A stretch of 23,981 nucleotides of DNA, taken from assembly GCA_041558415.1 (NCBI GenBank), contig JBFFEY010000044.1, forward strand, positions 1 through 23,981, in the 5' to 3' direction. This DNA comes from SG8-39 sp041558415 (GTDB taxonomy: Bacteria > Pseudomonadota > Gammaproteobacteria > Burkholderiales > SG8-39). This document shows, one piece after another, positions 1 to 7,275 of the stretch. How positions within the stretch are numbered: the stretch's first letter is position 1; each line of letters opens with the position of its first letter. The notes beneath the pieces are model-generated. The model ran no database searches, was not told the origin of the DNA, and saw only the letters and a program-made list of their open reading frames with translations. The translations under genes and the position numbers were made by a program.

Positions 1-469
1 GCCGCTCGACCTGCGGGCGGCCGGCGACGCGCTCGATCGCGGTCTCAACCGCCTGCTCTACACGCGCATGTTCCTCAAGTCGATGAAGGCGAGCGCGCGC
101 GCCAAGATCGCGGCCCACGCGCTGGCGGTGGACGCGGCGCGCGTCGCCGCGGCGCGCACGCTGCGCGAATTCGACGACGCCTACACCGCGCCGCTGCACG
201 GCTTTCGCGACGTCGACGATTACTGGACGCGCGCCTCGAGCGCGCCCTGGCTGGCGCAGATCCGCGTGCCCACGCTGGTGCTAAACGCGAAGAACGATCC
301 GTTCCTGCCGCGCGCCGCGCTGGCCGCCGCAACGCGCGCGGCGAGCGCGGCGGTGCTGCTAGAATCGCCGCCCACGGGCGGACACGCCGGCTTCCTGGAA
401 GGACCGTTTCCGGGACGGCATGGCTGGCTCGCCCGCCGGCTGCTCGAATTTCTTTCCCAAGACGCATGA
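1..469 (+). CDS. YheT-family alpha/beta hydrolase, C-terminal part (5' truncated)
   Basis: The reading frame is open from base 2 of the window, so the true start lies upstream; about 155 residues are visible. The fragment shows the C-terminal half of an alpha/beta hydrolase: the strand and acid turn VLNAKNDPF supply the likely catalytic Asp, and the later GGHAGFLEG supplies the catalytic His. The segment around LLYTRMFLKSMK and the closing GGHAGFLEG are typical of the YheT group (COG0429, annotated as hydrolases often linked to phosphoribulokinase-like genes). The substrate is not known for this family beyond a general carboxylesterase role. The nucleophile-elbow Ser would be upstream of the window. 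The stop codon overlaps the phosphomannomutase start by 4 bp (ATGA), so the two are probably co-transcribed. Confidence 0.85.
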   Translation, partial: PLDLRAAGDALDRGLNRLLYTRMFLKSMKASARAKIAAHALAVDAARVAAARTLREFDDAYTAPLHGFRDVDDYWTRASSAPWLAQIRVPTLVLNAKNDPFLPRAALAAATRAASAAVLLESPPTGGHAGFLEGPFPGRHGWLARRLLEFLSQDA

Positions 470-1839
470 AGGTACCCGCAGAGATCTTTCGCGCCTACGA
501 CATCCGCGGCATCGTCGGCAAGACGCTCACGCCGGCGGTGGTGCACGCCGTGGGCCAGGCGCTGGGCTCGCTCGGCCGCGAGCGCGGCGCGGCCACTTTT
601 GCGCTCGGGCGCGACGGCCGCCACTCGGGGCCGATGCTGCTCGATGCGCTCGCCGCCGGCCTCACGTCGGCGGGCGCCGACGTCATCGACCTCGGCATGG
701 CGCCGACGCCGGTCACCTATTTCGCCGCGCACCACCTCGGCTGCGCGAGCTGCGTCTCGGTCACCGGCAGCCACAACCCGCCCGAGTACAACGGCCTGAA
801 GATGGTGGTCGGCGGCACCACGCTGGCCGGTGACGAAATCCAGCGCCTGCGCGGACGCATCGAGAACGACGAGGTCGCGAGCGGCGCCGGCAAGCGCTCG
901 CAGGCCGAGGTGATCGACGCCTACATCGAGCGCATCGCGGGCGACGTCAAGCTGGCGCGCGGCATGAAGATCGCGGTGGACTGCGGCAATGGCGTGGCGG
1001 GACTGGTCGCGCCGCGCTTGTTGCGCGCGCTCGGCTGCGAGGTCGAGGAGCTCTACTGCGAGGTCGACGGCAGCTTCCCGAACCACCACCCCGACCCGTC
1101 GCACCTGGAGAACCTCGCCGACCTGATCGCGCAGCTGCGCCGCGGCGGCGCCGAGCTGGGCTTCGCCTTCGACGGCGACGGTGACCGCCTCGGCCTGGTG
1201 ACGCACGACGGCGAGGTCATCTTCCCCGACCGCCAGCTGATGCTGTTCGCCGCCGACGTGCTCGCGCGCAACCCCGGCGCGCAGATCATCTACGACGTGA
1301 AGTCGACGCGGCTGCTCGCACCGTGGATCGAGCGCCACGGCGGCGAGCCGGTGATCTGGAAGACCGGGCATTCGTTCATCAAGGCCAAGCTCGCCGAGAC
1401 CGGCGCGCCGCTGGCCGGCGAAATGTCGGGCCACACCTTCTTCAAGGAGCGCTGGTACGGCTTCGACGACGCGATGTACGCCGGCGCGCGCCTGCTCGAG
1501 ATCGTGTCACGGACGCCGGACGCCAACGCCGCACTCAAGGCGCTGCCCAACGCGCCCTCGACGCCCGAGCTGCAGTGGAAGCTCGCCGAGGGCGAGCCGC
1601 ATGCGCTGGTGGCGAAACTGCAGGCGGCGAAGCCGTTTCCGAATGCCGCGCGCGTGCTGACCATCGACGGCGTGCGCGCCGAGTACGCGGACGGCTTCGG
1701 CCTGGCGCGCGCCTCGAACACCACACCGGTGATCGTGCTGCGCTTCGAGGCGGAAACGGATGCGGCGCTGAACCGTATCCAGGAAGATTTCCGCCGCGCG
1801 CTCGCGCCGCTCAAGCCCGAGGCGCCGCTGCCGTTCTAG
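466..1839 (+). CDS. Phosphomannomutase/phosphoglucomutase (AlgC/ManB type)
   Basis: This 457-residue protein has the length and all four signatures of the alpha-D-phosphohexomutase superfamily. The phosphoserine loop TGSHNPPEYNG carries S102. The Mg-binding loop DGDGDR spans residues 236-241. The sugar-specificity loop GEMSGH is at 318-323, and the phosphate-binding loop RASNTTP is at 415-421. The GEMSGH loop is the one seen in enzymes that accept both mannose- and glucose-phosphates, interconverting the 6- and 1-phosphates through a 1,6-bisphosphate intermediate in the cytoplasm. It feeds nucleotide-sugar synthesis for LPS and exopolysaccharide. The start is the ATG overlapping the upstream hydrolase stop (ATGA). 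Proteobacterial homologues are called algC, manB or pgm; which name fits cannot be decided from sequence alone. Confidence 0.95.
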   Translation: MKVPAEIFRAYDIRGIVGKTLTPAVVHAVGQALGSLGRERGAATFALGRDGRHSGPMLLDALAAGLTSAGADVIDLGMAPTPVTYFAAHHLGCASCVSVTGSHNPPEYNGLKMVVGGTTLAGDEIQRLRGRIENDEVASGAGKRSQAEVIDAYIERIAGDVKLARGMKIAVDCGNGVAGLVAPRLLRALGCEVEELYCEVDGSFPNHHPDPSHLENLADLIAQLRRGGAELGFAFDGDGDRLGLVTHDGEVIFPDRQLMLFAADVLARNPGAQIIYDVKSTRLLAPWIERHGGEPVIWKTGHSFIKAKLAETGAPLAGEMSGHTFFKERWYGFDDAMYAGARLLEIVSRTPDANAALKALPNAPSTPELQWKLAEGEPHALVAKLQAAKPFPNAARVLTIDGVRAEYADGFGLARASNTTPVIVLRFEAETDAALNRIQEDFRRALAPLKPEAPLPF

Positions 1840-1847
1840 TCTCGCCT

Positions 1848-1862
1848 GCGGCGCATCGCCGC
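1848..1862. terminator. Possible bidirectional hairpin between convergent genes
   Basis: In the 37-bp gap between the phosphomannomutase stop and the CBS-protein stop there is a 6-bp all-GC stem, GCGGCG / CGCCGC, around a 3-nt CAT loop. It lies where a shared terminator would be expected, but neither side has a T tract and short GC hairpins are common by chance in this DNA. It is weak evidence. Confidence 0.3.
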
Positions 1863-1876
1863 CGGCGAACGGCCGC

Positions 1877-2317
1877 TCAGCCGACCTGCCCGGCGATGTA
1901 CTGCTCGAGCTGCTGGATGATGAACTTCTGCTCGGAGATGACGTCCTTCACCAGGTCGCCGATCGAGACCAGGCCGACCAGCTTGCCCTGATCCAGCACC
2001 GGCAGGTGGCGCAGGCGGTTTTCGGTCATCAGCGCCATGCACTCCTCGCTCGAGCGGTCGGGCTGCACGAACATGACGTTCGCGGTCATGACGTCGCGCA
2101 CCGGGGTGTCCTTCGAGGAGCGCGCCATGAGGACGACCTTGCGCGCGTAGTCGCGCTCGGTGATGACGCCGACGATGCGCTCGCCTTCCTTGACCAGCAA
2201 CGCGCCGATGTTCTTCTCGGCCATCAGCTTCACGGCGTCGAACACCGTCGCCGAGGGTGTCGTCGAGTGGACGACGTCATCCGGTTTCGACTTGAGAATC
2301 TGCGCCACAGTCGTCAT
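1877..2317 (-). CDS. Two-CBS-domain protein
   Basis: The 146-residue protein is almost entirely a pair of CBS domains, roughly residues 8-65 and 74-131, forming one Bateman module. Typical signatures are visible: GALLVKEGERIVGVITERDYARK in domain 1 (quoted in part: IVGVITERDY) and LRHLPVLDQGKLVGLVSIGDLVK in domain 2 (LVGLVSIGDLV). CBS pairs bind adenosine nucleotides or similar ligands and usually regulate a partner; stand-alone proteins of this size are widespread in Betaproteobacteria with no assigned partner. The ATG at 2317 is chosen because an AGGGA ribosome-binding site lies about 8 nt upstream and homologues start with the same M-x-T/x-V-x-x-I-L pattern. A longer in-frame extension back to 2680 has no family resemblance. 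It lies downstream of, but is separated by a terminator from, the PilZ gene. Confidence 0.9.
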   Translation of the reverse strand: MTTVAQILKSKPDDVVHSTTPSATVFDAVKLMAEKNIGALLVKEGERIVGVITERDYARKVVLMARSSKDTPVRDVMTANVMFVQPDRSSEECMALMTENRLRHLPVLDQGKLVGLVSIGDLVKDVISEQKFIIQQLEQYIAGQVG

Positions 2318-2583
2318 GTTCGTTTCCCTGAAATTCTGAGACGAAAGCCCCAATCGCGCGGCGAAAGTTTGCGCGCATACGGCACGGACGGCAAGCCGGG
2401 CCGCTCGCATTGGACGATACCGCTTCCGCGTCGGCCCGCGCCGCGTCGCTGGCTGCATCCTGGCCGCCTCCGAACGTGCGTGGCAGCAGCGGCGACGGAA
2501 CCGGGTGAACGAAGAAATTGCGACGGCACCGCCGCTGGTGCCGTCGGACGCCGGGCGGCGTCCCTCGGCCGGCTCGGGCGAAA
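2318..2583. other. 266-bp intergenic region between PilZ and CBS genes
   Basis: This is the longest gene-free stretch. It contains the PilZ terminator hairpin at 2521-2546 and must contain the promoter for the CBS gene, since the two genes are on the same strand but separated by that terminator. I could not find a convincing -35/-10 pair for the CBS gene. Base composition is slightly less GC-rich than the genes, and no coding pattern is seen. Confidence 0.6.
2521..2546 (-). terminator. Intrinsic terminator downstream of the PilZ gene
   Basis: There is a perfect 10-bp stem, CGACGGCACC (2521-2530) and GGTGCCGTCG (2537-2546), around the 6-nt loop GCCGCT. Read on the minus strand it starts 37 nt after the PilZ stop codon and is followed directly by CAATTTCTTC, a T-rich run. 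The geometry fits a rho-independent terminator acting on leftward transcription. Confidence 0.65.
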
Positions 2584-2880
2584 CTACTCGACGAAGCGGC
2601 TCAATGCCGGATGAAACAGCTTGACCGCCACGCCTTTCGGCGTGTGCCGCGCCAGAACCCGGACGATTTCGCCGCTGCATTCCGACGCCACCGTGGTCCC
2701 CGCCCCGCCAAGCACGATCGTGAAGTTGATGTGATCGCCCACCGCAAAATCGGCCTCGCTCTCGGTCCAGAAAAATACGCCCGTGGCGGCCAGATCGCCC
2801 GTCACGCCCCTGCCGTTGTTGAAATACAAGGGGACCGTAGCGGCCGTCCGCGTCTCTTTTCTCTTGTCCAGATGTGGCAT
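2584..2880 (-). CDS. PilZ-domain protein with degenerate second motif
   Basis: The 98-residue protein is a single PilZ domain. It begins with the RxxxR motif (R7-KET-R11) that in the family wraps cyclic di-GMP, followed by strands ending in a GEIVRV-type segment near residues 70-75 and a hydrophobic VKLFHP close. The second family motif, D/N-x-S-x-x-G, appears here as D29-LAAT-G34: the Ser is Ala. That may weaken, but need not abolish, cyclic di-GMP binding. PilZ proteins usually act as cytoplasmic effectors on motility, polysaccharide or pili. The ATG at 2880 is preferred because it places the RxxxR motif immediately after the start as in short PilZ proteins; no strong ribosome-binding site is seen, and the longer frame upstream to 3069 has no recognisable content. 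Confidence 0.82.
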   Translation of the reverse strand: MPHLDKRKETRTAATVPLYFNNGRGVTGDLAATGVFFWTESEADFAVGDHINFTIVLGGAGTTVASECSGEIVRVLARHTPKGVAVKLFHPALSRFVE

Positions 2881-2919
2881 CGTCGACCCGGAAGGTTGAT
2901 GTTCAGCTGCGTGCACCGC

Positions 2920-2948
2920 AGGATTCCGCGCTTCGCCGACGCTGTCAA
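2920..2948 (-). promoter_or_regulatory. Candidate sigma70-type promoter for the PilZ gene
   Basis: On the minus strand a perfect TTGACA (2948-2943) is followed after 17 bp by AATCCT (2925-2920), three of six matches to the -10 consensus. The predicted transcript start would leave a leader of roughly 33 nt before the ATG at 2880. The -10 is weak, so this is tentative. Confidence 0.38.
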
Positions 2949-3091
2949 TGGCTCTCGGGAACGCGTTCGAACCTGCGAAGGTGACATTTCGCCCTTGCGC
3001 CCCGGCCGTCGCCCGGCGCGCGCATGGTGAGGCAGTACTATCCGCCCCGCGGCCCTGAGCCGGCGGCATCCCCCTGTGTTTTGCGAGGACG

Positions 3092-3895
3092 ATGGTGAGC
3101 GCATCCAGAACCTACGACCCGGAGCCCGCGGCCCGGCTGCTGATCGGGCCGTGGCGCGAAAACGCCAAGATCGACATGCTGCCCGATGCCGTGCGTCCGC
3201 GGACGCGCGCCGAGGGCTATCGGGTGCAGGCGGCGCTCGTCGCCGCGACCGGCGAGCGCGCAGTGGGCTGGAAGCTGGCCGCCACCAGCGCCGCCGGGCA
3301 AAAACACATTGCCGTGACGATGCCGCTCGCCGGACGCCTGTTGCACAGCCGCCAGCGCGCCGCGGGCAGCGCGATTTCCGTTGGCGGGCTGGGCATGGCG
3401 GTGGCGGAGCCGGAATTCGCGTTCCGCATCGCAAAAGATCTGCGCACCCCCGATCACGCCGGCGCGCTTTCGCGGGAGGCGGTGATGGACGCGGTGGCGG
3501 ATCTGCATCTGGCGATCGAGTTTCCCGATTCACGCTTCCGGGATTTCGCCGGCGCCGGCGAGGCGCAGTTGATCGCCGACTTTGCCTGCGCCTGCGTCTT
3601 CGTGCTAGGCGCCAAAGCCGATGCAGCGTGGCGCGCCCTGGACCTTGCCGAGCACGCCGTTCGCTTCCGCATCGACGGCCGCGAGGTGGCGCAGGGAAAG
3701 GGCGCCTACGTGCTGGGCGATCCGCGCACCGCCCTGACCTGGCTCGCCAACGAGCTGCGCACGCAGGGCGCGTTCCTGCGCGCCGGCGACATTGTGATCA
3801 CCGGCACCTGCGTGACGCCGGTACCGATCGGCGCCGGACAGAAACTCGAGGCCGACTTCGGCACGCTGGGCGAGGTGTCCGCCGTGACCGTCTGA
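3092..3895 (+). CDS. 2-keto-4-pentenoate hydratase-like enzyme (MhpD/fumarylacetoacetase fold)
   Basis: The 267-residue protein matches the usual length of 2-hydroxypenta-2,4-dienoate hydratases and 4-oxalocrotonate decarboxylases. The metal-binding acid pair E106-x-E108 (VAEPEF) and the third acid E143 (AIEFPD) correspond to the MhpD metal ligands. The C-terminal hallmark GTCVTPVPI followed by EADFGTLGEV is present, as is the GWKLAAT segment with Lys61. Such enzymes add water to, or decarboxylate, 2-keto-dienoates from aromatic-ring meta-cleavage. No ring-cleavage dioxygenase, aldolase or dehydrogenase lies nearby, so the true substrate is open. The ATG at 3092 has GAGGA only 2 nt upstream, which is tight; the GTG at 3095 would be a slightly better-spaced alternative. 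The gene ends 25 bp from the convergent diiron-protein gene. Confidence 0.85.
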   Translation: MVSASRTYDPEPAARLLIGPWRENAKIDMLPDAVRPRTRAEGYRVQAALVAATGERAVGWKLAATSAAGQKHIAVTMPLAGRLLHSRQRAAGSAISVGGLGMAVAEPEFAFRIAKDLRTPDHAGALSREAVMDAVADLHLAIEFPDSRFRDFAGAGEAQLIADFACACVFVLGAKADAAWRALDLAEHAVRFRIDGREVAQGKGAYVLGDPRTALTWLANELRTQGAFLRAGDIVITGTCVTPVPIGAGQKLEADFGTLGEVSAVTV

Positions 3896-3920
3896 CGCAC
3901 CCGCGCGTCAATCCGGTCCC

Positions 3921-4754
3921 TCAAGCGGCGGCGCTGGCGAGACTCTTGCGGTAGCGCGACAGGTCCTGCACCGAGCGGATCGGCGCGTCGAGCAGCTTCG
4001 ACAGGTTGAGCAGGATCATGTCGATCACCTTCTGCTCCCAGACACGGTCGAAGCGGATCTGCTCGTCGAGCCAGCGCTCGAGCCACTCGGGGTCGGGCAG
4101 CCGGCTCTGCACGGTGTCGCGCGGAAAGAGCGCGGCGTTGACGTGCAGGTTGGTCGGGTGCAGCGGCTTGCCGCTCCGTAGGCTCGCGGCCATCAGCACG
4201 CCCATCTTGGCAAAGGCGCCGCGCGCCGTGTCGCCGAAGCGCTCGACGGCGCGCTTCATGTACTGCAGGTAAGCGCCGCCGTGGCGGGCCTCGTCGCGAG
4301 ACAGCAGCGTGTAGAGCGTGCGGATCACCGGCTCGCTGTGCCACTCGGCCGCGCAGCGGTACCAGTGGTTGAGGCGGATCTCGCCGCAGAAGTGCAGCAT
4401 GAGGGTCTCCAGCGGCGGCGCCGGATCGAAGGGGAAGCGCACGGCGTGCAGCTCGGCTTCGCTCGGCGCGAGATCGGGGCGGAAGCGGCGCAGGTACTCG
4501 ATCAGCGCGAGCGCGTGCTTCTGCTCCTCGAAGAACCACACCGACATGAAGGCCGAGAAGTCGCTGTCGTCGCGGTTGTCGCGCAGGAACATCTCGGTCG
4601 CCGGCAGCGCCGCCCACTCGGTGATGGCGTTCATCTTGATGGTGAGCGCCTGCTCGTCGGACAGACGCGCGGCGTCGTACGACGCCCAGGGGACGTCGTC
4701 CTCCAGGCTCCAGCGCACGCGCTCGAGCGTCCTGAAGATTTCGGGGTAGAGCAT
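3921..4754 (-). CDS. Ferritin-like diiron protein, acyl-ACP-desaturase-like
   Basis: The 277-residue helical protein carries the carboxylate-bridged diiron ligand set: E46, E77-x-x-H80 (EEQKH), E125 (GEIRLNH) and E155-x-x-H158 (DEARH). The order Glu, ExxH, Glu, ExxH and the spacing between them are close to those of soluble stearoyl-ACP desaturases, and DEARH resembles the desaturase DExRH motif. It should therefore react with O2, as a desaturase, oxygenase or oxidase, but the substrate is unknown. The ATG at 4754 (MLYPEIF) is chosen because it lies 16 bp after the photolyase stop and immediately before the recognisable fold; a longer frame would overlap the photolyase gene. It is the last gene of the regulator-photolyase transcript, which suggests a light- or oxidative-stress-linked role, perhaps on fatty acids given the lipid genes in the divergent operon. 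Confidence 0.8.
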   Translation of the reverse strand: MLYPEIFRTLERVRWSLEDDVPWASYDAARLSDEQALTIKMNAITEWAALPATEMFLRDNRDDSDFSAFMSVWFFEEQKHALALIEYLRRFRPDLAPSEAELHAVRFPFDPAPPLETLMLHFCGEIRLNHWYRCAAEWHSEPVIRTLYTLLSRDEARHGGAYLQYMKRAVERFGDTARGAFAKMGVLMAASLRSGKPLHPTNLHVNAALFPRDTVQSRLPDPEWLERWLDEQIRFDRVWEQKVIDMILLNLSKLLDAPIRSVQDLSRYRKSLASAAA

Positions 4755-4770
4755 CAGCTGCGGAATCGGG

Positions 4771-6303
4771 TCAGACGGCCGCGATGTTATCAAGCATTCG
4801 CGCCGCGCGGGCACGCAGCGCGCGGCGCTCGGCCGCATCGAAGCGCGCGGCGTTGCGTATTATCTGGGCCATGCGCGGGTTCTTGCCAAATTCAGTCTCG
4901 TGCGCGAGCAGGAAGTTCCAGTACAGCACCGTCATCGGGCAGGCGTCCTCGCCCGCGCGTGCCTCGGGGCGGTAGCGGCAGCCCTTGCAGTAGTTGCTCA
5001 TGCGCGCGACGTAGCGCCCGGAGGCCGCGTAGGGCTTCGAGGTGAAGCGCCCGCCGTTGGCGTAGAGCGCCATGCCGGCGACATTCGGCAGCTCGACCCA
5101 TTCCACCGCGTCGACGAAGATCGCCAGGTACCAGTCGCTCACCGCGCGCGGGTCGAGCCCGGCGAGCAGCGCGAAATTGCCCGTCACCATCAGGCGCTGG
5201 ATGTGGTGCGCATAGCCGCTGCGCAGCGTCTGGCCGATGGTCTCGGCCATGCAGCGCATCTGCGTGCGCCCGTTCCAGTACCACTCGGGCAGCGGCCGCG
5301 CGGCGCCGAAGTGATTCGCCTCGGCCAGCGCGGGCATGTCGAGCCAGTACACGCCGCGCATGAATTCGCGCCAGCCGAGGACCTGACGCACGAAGCCTTC
5401 GACGGCGGCGAGCGGCGCGCGCCCCGCGCGCCAGGCCTGCTCGGCGGCGGCGATCACCGTACGCGGGTCGATGAGGTGCAGGTTGAGCGCCGCCGACAGC
5501 AGCGAGTGCCAGCCGAAGGGCGTATCGGTCCACATCGCGTCCTGGTAGCGGCCAAAGTTCTCGAGGCGCGCCTCGACGAAGCGCGCGAGCGCACGCTGCG
5601 CGTCGGCCTCGGTCACCGGCCAGCCGAAGTCCTCGAGCGTGCCGGGATGCGCGGGAAAGCGCGCCGTCACCTCGACGAGCACCGCGCGCGTGATGGCGTC
5701 CGGCGGGAAGCGCGCGGGAGGCGCGATCTCGCCCGGGCCGCTGCGCGGAAAGCCGGAACGGTTCTCGGCATCGAAATTCCAGCGGCCGCCCGCCGGCACG
5801 CCGCCGTCCATCAGCACGCCCGTGCGCCGTCGCATCTCACGGTAGAAATGCTCCATGCGCAGCTGCTTGCGCCCTTTCGCCCAGCGCGCGAAATCCTCGC
5901 GCGCCGCGATGAAGTGGCGATCCGGCCGTATCTCGAGCGGCACGCCCGCCTCGCGGCAGGCCGCCGCGATCGCCTGCTGCAGGCGCCAAGCACCCGGCTC
6001 GCAGCACAGCAGGCGCGAAGGCGCCAAGCGGCGCAGCGCCGCAGCGAGGCGCGCGCCGAACGCGTCGGGCTGCGCGTCGCCGAGGGCGACGTACTCGACC
6101 CGGTAGCCCTCGCCCCGCAGACGTTCGGCGAAGTGGCGCATCGCCGCGAGAAATAAGGCGATGCGCTGCTTGTGGCTCCAGACCTGCGTCGCCTCGCCGG
6201 GCGCCTCGATCATCAGCACGCGGTCACGCGTGCGCTCGAGTCCCTCGAGCGCCGGGTTGCCGAGCCAGAGCTGATCGCCCAGCACCAGCGCGATCGCGCT
6301 CAC
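4771..6303 (-). CDS. Cryptochrome/(6-4) photolyase-like protein with 4Fe-4S cluster (FeS-BCP family, PhrB-like)
   Basis: The 510-residue protein is a full-length member of the bacterial iron-sulfur cryptochrome/photolyase group (COG3046). Counting from the GTG start, four Cys lie at 351, 439, 442 and 455 (RCMAE, YCKGC, DACP), one residue off the cluster ligands known for Agrobacterium PhrB (350, 438, 441, 454). The HH pair at 366-367 (YAHHIQR) matches the His residues needed for (6-4) photoproduct repair. The N-terminal half (ALVLGDQL) is the antenna-chromophore domain and the C-terminal half binds FAD. It is expected to repair UV-induced (6-4) lesions or act as a blue-light sensor. The GTG at 6303 is used because it falls just after the regulator stop (5-bp gap) and gives the conserved S-A-I-A-L-V-L-G-D-Q-L start; a TTG at 6312 is an alternative. 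Confidence 0.93.
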   Translation of the reverse strand: MSAIALVLGDQLWLGNPALEGLERTRDRVLMIEAPGEATQVWSHKQRIALFLAAMRHFAERLRGEGYRVEYVALGDAQPDAFGARLAAALRRLAPSRLLCCEPGAWRLQQAIAAACREAGVPLEIRPDRHFIAAREDFARWAKGRKQLRMEHFYREMRRRTGVLMDGGVPAGGRWNFDAENRSGFPRSGPGEIAPPARFPPDAITRAVLVEVTARFPAHPGTLEDFGWPVTEADAQRALARFVEARLENFGRYQDAMWTDTPFGWHSLLSAALNLHLIDPRTVIAAAEQAWRAGRAPLAAVEGFVRQVLGWREFMRGVYWLDMPALAEANHFGAARPLPEWYWNGRTQMRCMAETIGQTLRSGYAHHIQRLMVTGNFALLAGLDPRAVSDWYLAIFVDAVEWVELPNVAGMALYANGGRFTSKPYAASGRYVARMSNYCKGCRYRPEARAGEDACPMTVLYWNFLLAHETEFGKNPRMAQIIRNAARFDAAERRALRARAARMLDNIAAV

Positions 6304-6308
6304 GCCGC

Positions 6309-7226
6309 TCAACTCCGCTCGGCGACGTGCTTCGCGCGCCAGCGATCGAGCGCTGCGGTCAGGTCCTCGAGTCCGCCGAGGACGTCGACGCCCTTCCCGG
6401 CGCGCTTCAGGCGCGCCGCGCCGCTGCCGCCGCACCACAGCGCCGCCGCCGGCGGCAGCTGCGCGCGCAGCAGGCGCAGGCTTTCCTGGACCTGCGCCAC
6501 GGCAGCGTGCGCACTGATCGACAGCGCAACCACGTCCGCCTTCTGCGCGATCGCCGCGGCGACGATGTCGCGCACCGGCGTCTGCGTGCCGAGCGAGACG
6601 CACTGCGCGCCGTCCAGCGTCGCCATCGCCTCTGCCATCAGCAGGCCGAGGCCGTGGCGCTCGTCGGGCAGCGTCGTCAGCAGGACGCGCGGCGGACCGG
6701 CCGGCGCGCCGAGCTGCGCGATCGCCTGGCGCAGCACCGCCTGCAGCACCTCGGTCAGCAGGTGCTCCTCGTAGACCTGCAGCTCGCCGCGGGTCCAGGC
6801 GTCACCGACATGCGCCGTGAGCGGCGCCGCGGTCTCCAGCACGAAGCGTTTGACGCCGTCGCGTATCAGCACCTGGGTGAGCTCGCGGCGCAATTCGCCG
6901 GCCTGATGGGTCTTCAGCAGGAACAGCGCCAGGTCGTGCAGCGCACTGCGCGGCGGCGAATCGCCGTTGGCTTGTTCGGCCAGGGCCTGCAGGCCCGCGG
7001 CATCGAGCTTGAGAAGGCGTCCGGGGCGCAGGCCGCGGTCCATCAGCCGCTTCACGGTGCGCAGCCGCGCGACCTGTGCCTCGGGGTAGATGCGCTCGCC
7101 ATTGGCATCGCGCGCGGGCCGCGGGAATCCGTAGCGCCGCTCCCAGACGCGCAGCGTCTCCTTGGGCAGCCCCGTCTCGCGCTCGACCGCCGAGATCGAC
7201 AGGAAGTGGTGCTGGGTTTGCTGCAT
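6309..7226 (-). CDS. MerR-type regulator with cobalamin-binding domain (LitR/CarH family)
   Basis: The 305-residue protein has a MerR winged helix at about residues 8-75 (ISAVERETGL, TLRVWERRYGFP), a helical cap domain at about 95-175 and a B12-binding Rossmann domain at about 178-290. The cap has the family motif W-x9-E-H as W144, E154 and H155. The B12 domain has E-x-H-x-x-G at 189-194, making H191 the expected lower cobalt ligand, followed by SLGTQTP and GGSG loops. CarH/LitR proteins bind DNA as AdoB12 tetramers in the dark and let go when light breaks the Co-C bond. The residue after W144 is Thr, whereas Thermus CarH has the His that ligates cobalt after light exposure. The ATG at 7226 is chosen over a TTG at 7256 because the latter would place the upstream palindrome inside the gene. 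It likely represses both its own operon and the divergent one. Confidence 0.93.
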   Translation of the reverse strand: MQQTQHHFLSISAVERETGLPKETLRVWERRYGFPRPARDANGERIYPEAQVARLRTVKRLMDRGLRPGRLLKLDAAGLQALAEQANGDSPPRSALHDLALFLLKTHQAGELRRELTQVLIRDGVKRFVLETAAPLTAHVGDAWTRGELQVYEEHLLTEVLQAVLRQAIAQLGAPAGPPRVLLTTLPDERHGLGLLMAEAMATLDGAQCVSLGTQTPVRDIVAAAIAQKADVVALSISAHAAVAQVQESLRLLRAQLPPAAALWCGGSGAARLKRAGKGVDVLGGLEDLTAALDRWRAKHVAERS

Positions 7227-7228
7227 AA

Positions 7229-7243
7229 TTTGTCCTGGACAAA
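7229..7243. promoter_or_regulatory. Operator palindrome 1, next to the regulator start
   Basis: TTTGTCC-T-GGACAAA is a perfect 7+1+7 inverted repeat ending 2 bp before the regulator start codon. Read toward the regulator gene it is TTTGTCCAGGACAAA and supplies an AGGA ribosome-binding site 6 nt before the ATG. It matches palindrome 2 at 13 of 15 positions when each is read toward its own gene. It is the best candidate binding site for the MerR/B12 regulator encoded beside it; that assignment is inferred. Confidence 0.8.
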
Positions 7244-7246
7244 GTA

Positions 7247-7275
7247 TTGACAACAACAGACAACGGCCGCATTAT
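7247..7275 (+). promoter_or_regulatory. Rightward sigma70-type promoter of the GPx-cyclase operon
   Basis: A perfect -35 TTGACA (7247-7252) and -10 CATTAT (7270-7275, four of six matches) are separated by the optimal 17 bp. The predicted start near 7282 leaves a leader of about 24 nt before the ATG at 7306. The -35 begins 4 bp to the right of palindrome 1, and the leader runs through palindrome 2. Confidence 0.75.

Noticed and set aside
220..1434. 404-codon minus-strand frame over the phosphomannomutase
   Set aside because: It is antisense to a gene with all four phosphohexomutase motifs and has no recognisable domain; GC-rich codon mirroring explains it.
2318..2680. N-terminal extension of the CBS protein
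   Set aside because: The extra 121 residues are Arg-rich and unlike any CBS protein, they cross the PilZ terminator and overlap the PilZ gene end. The ATG at 2317 has a proper ribosome-binding site.
2863..2872. TTGTCCAGAT resembling half of the operator palindrome
   Set aside because: It lacks the second arm and lies within the PilZ coding sequence (codons for HLDK), so it is best explained as coding.
7227..7256. Earlier TTG start for the MerR/B12 regulator
   Set aside because: It would put the perfect palindrome and its AGGA inside the coding region. The ATG at 7226 has correct spacing to AGGA and leads straight into the HTH.
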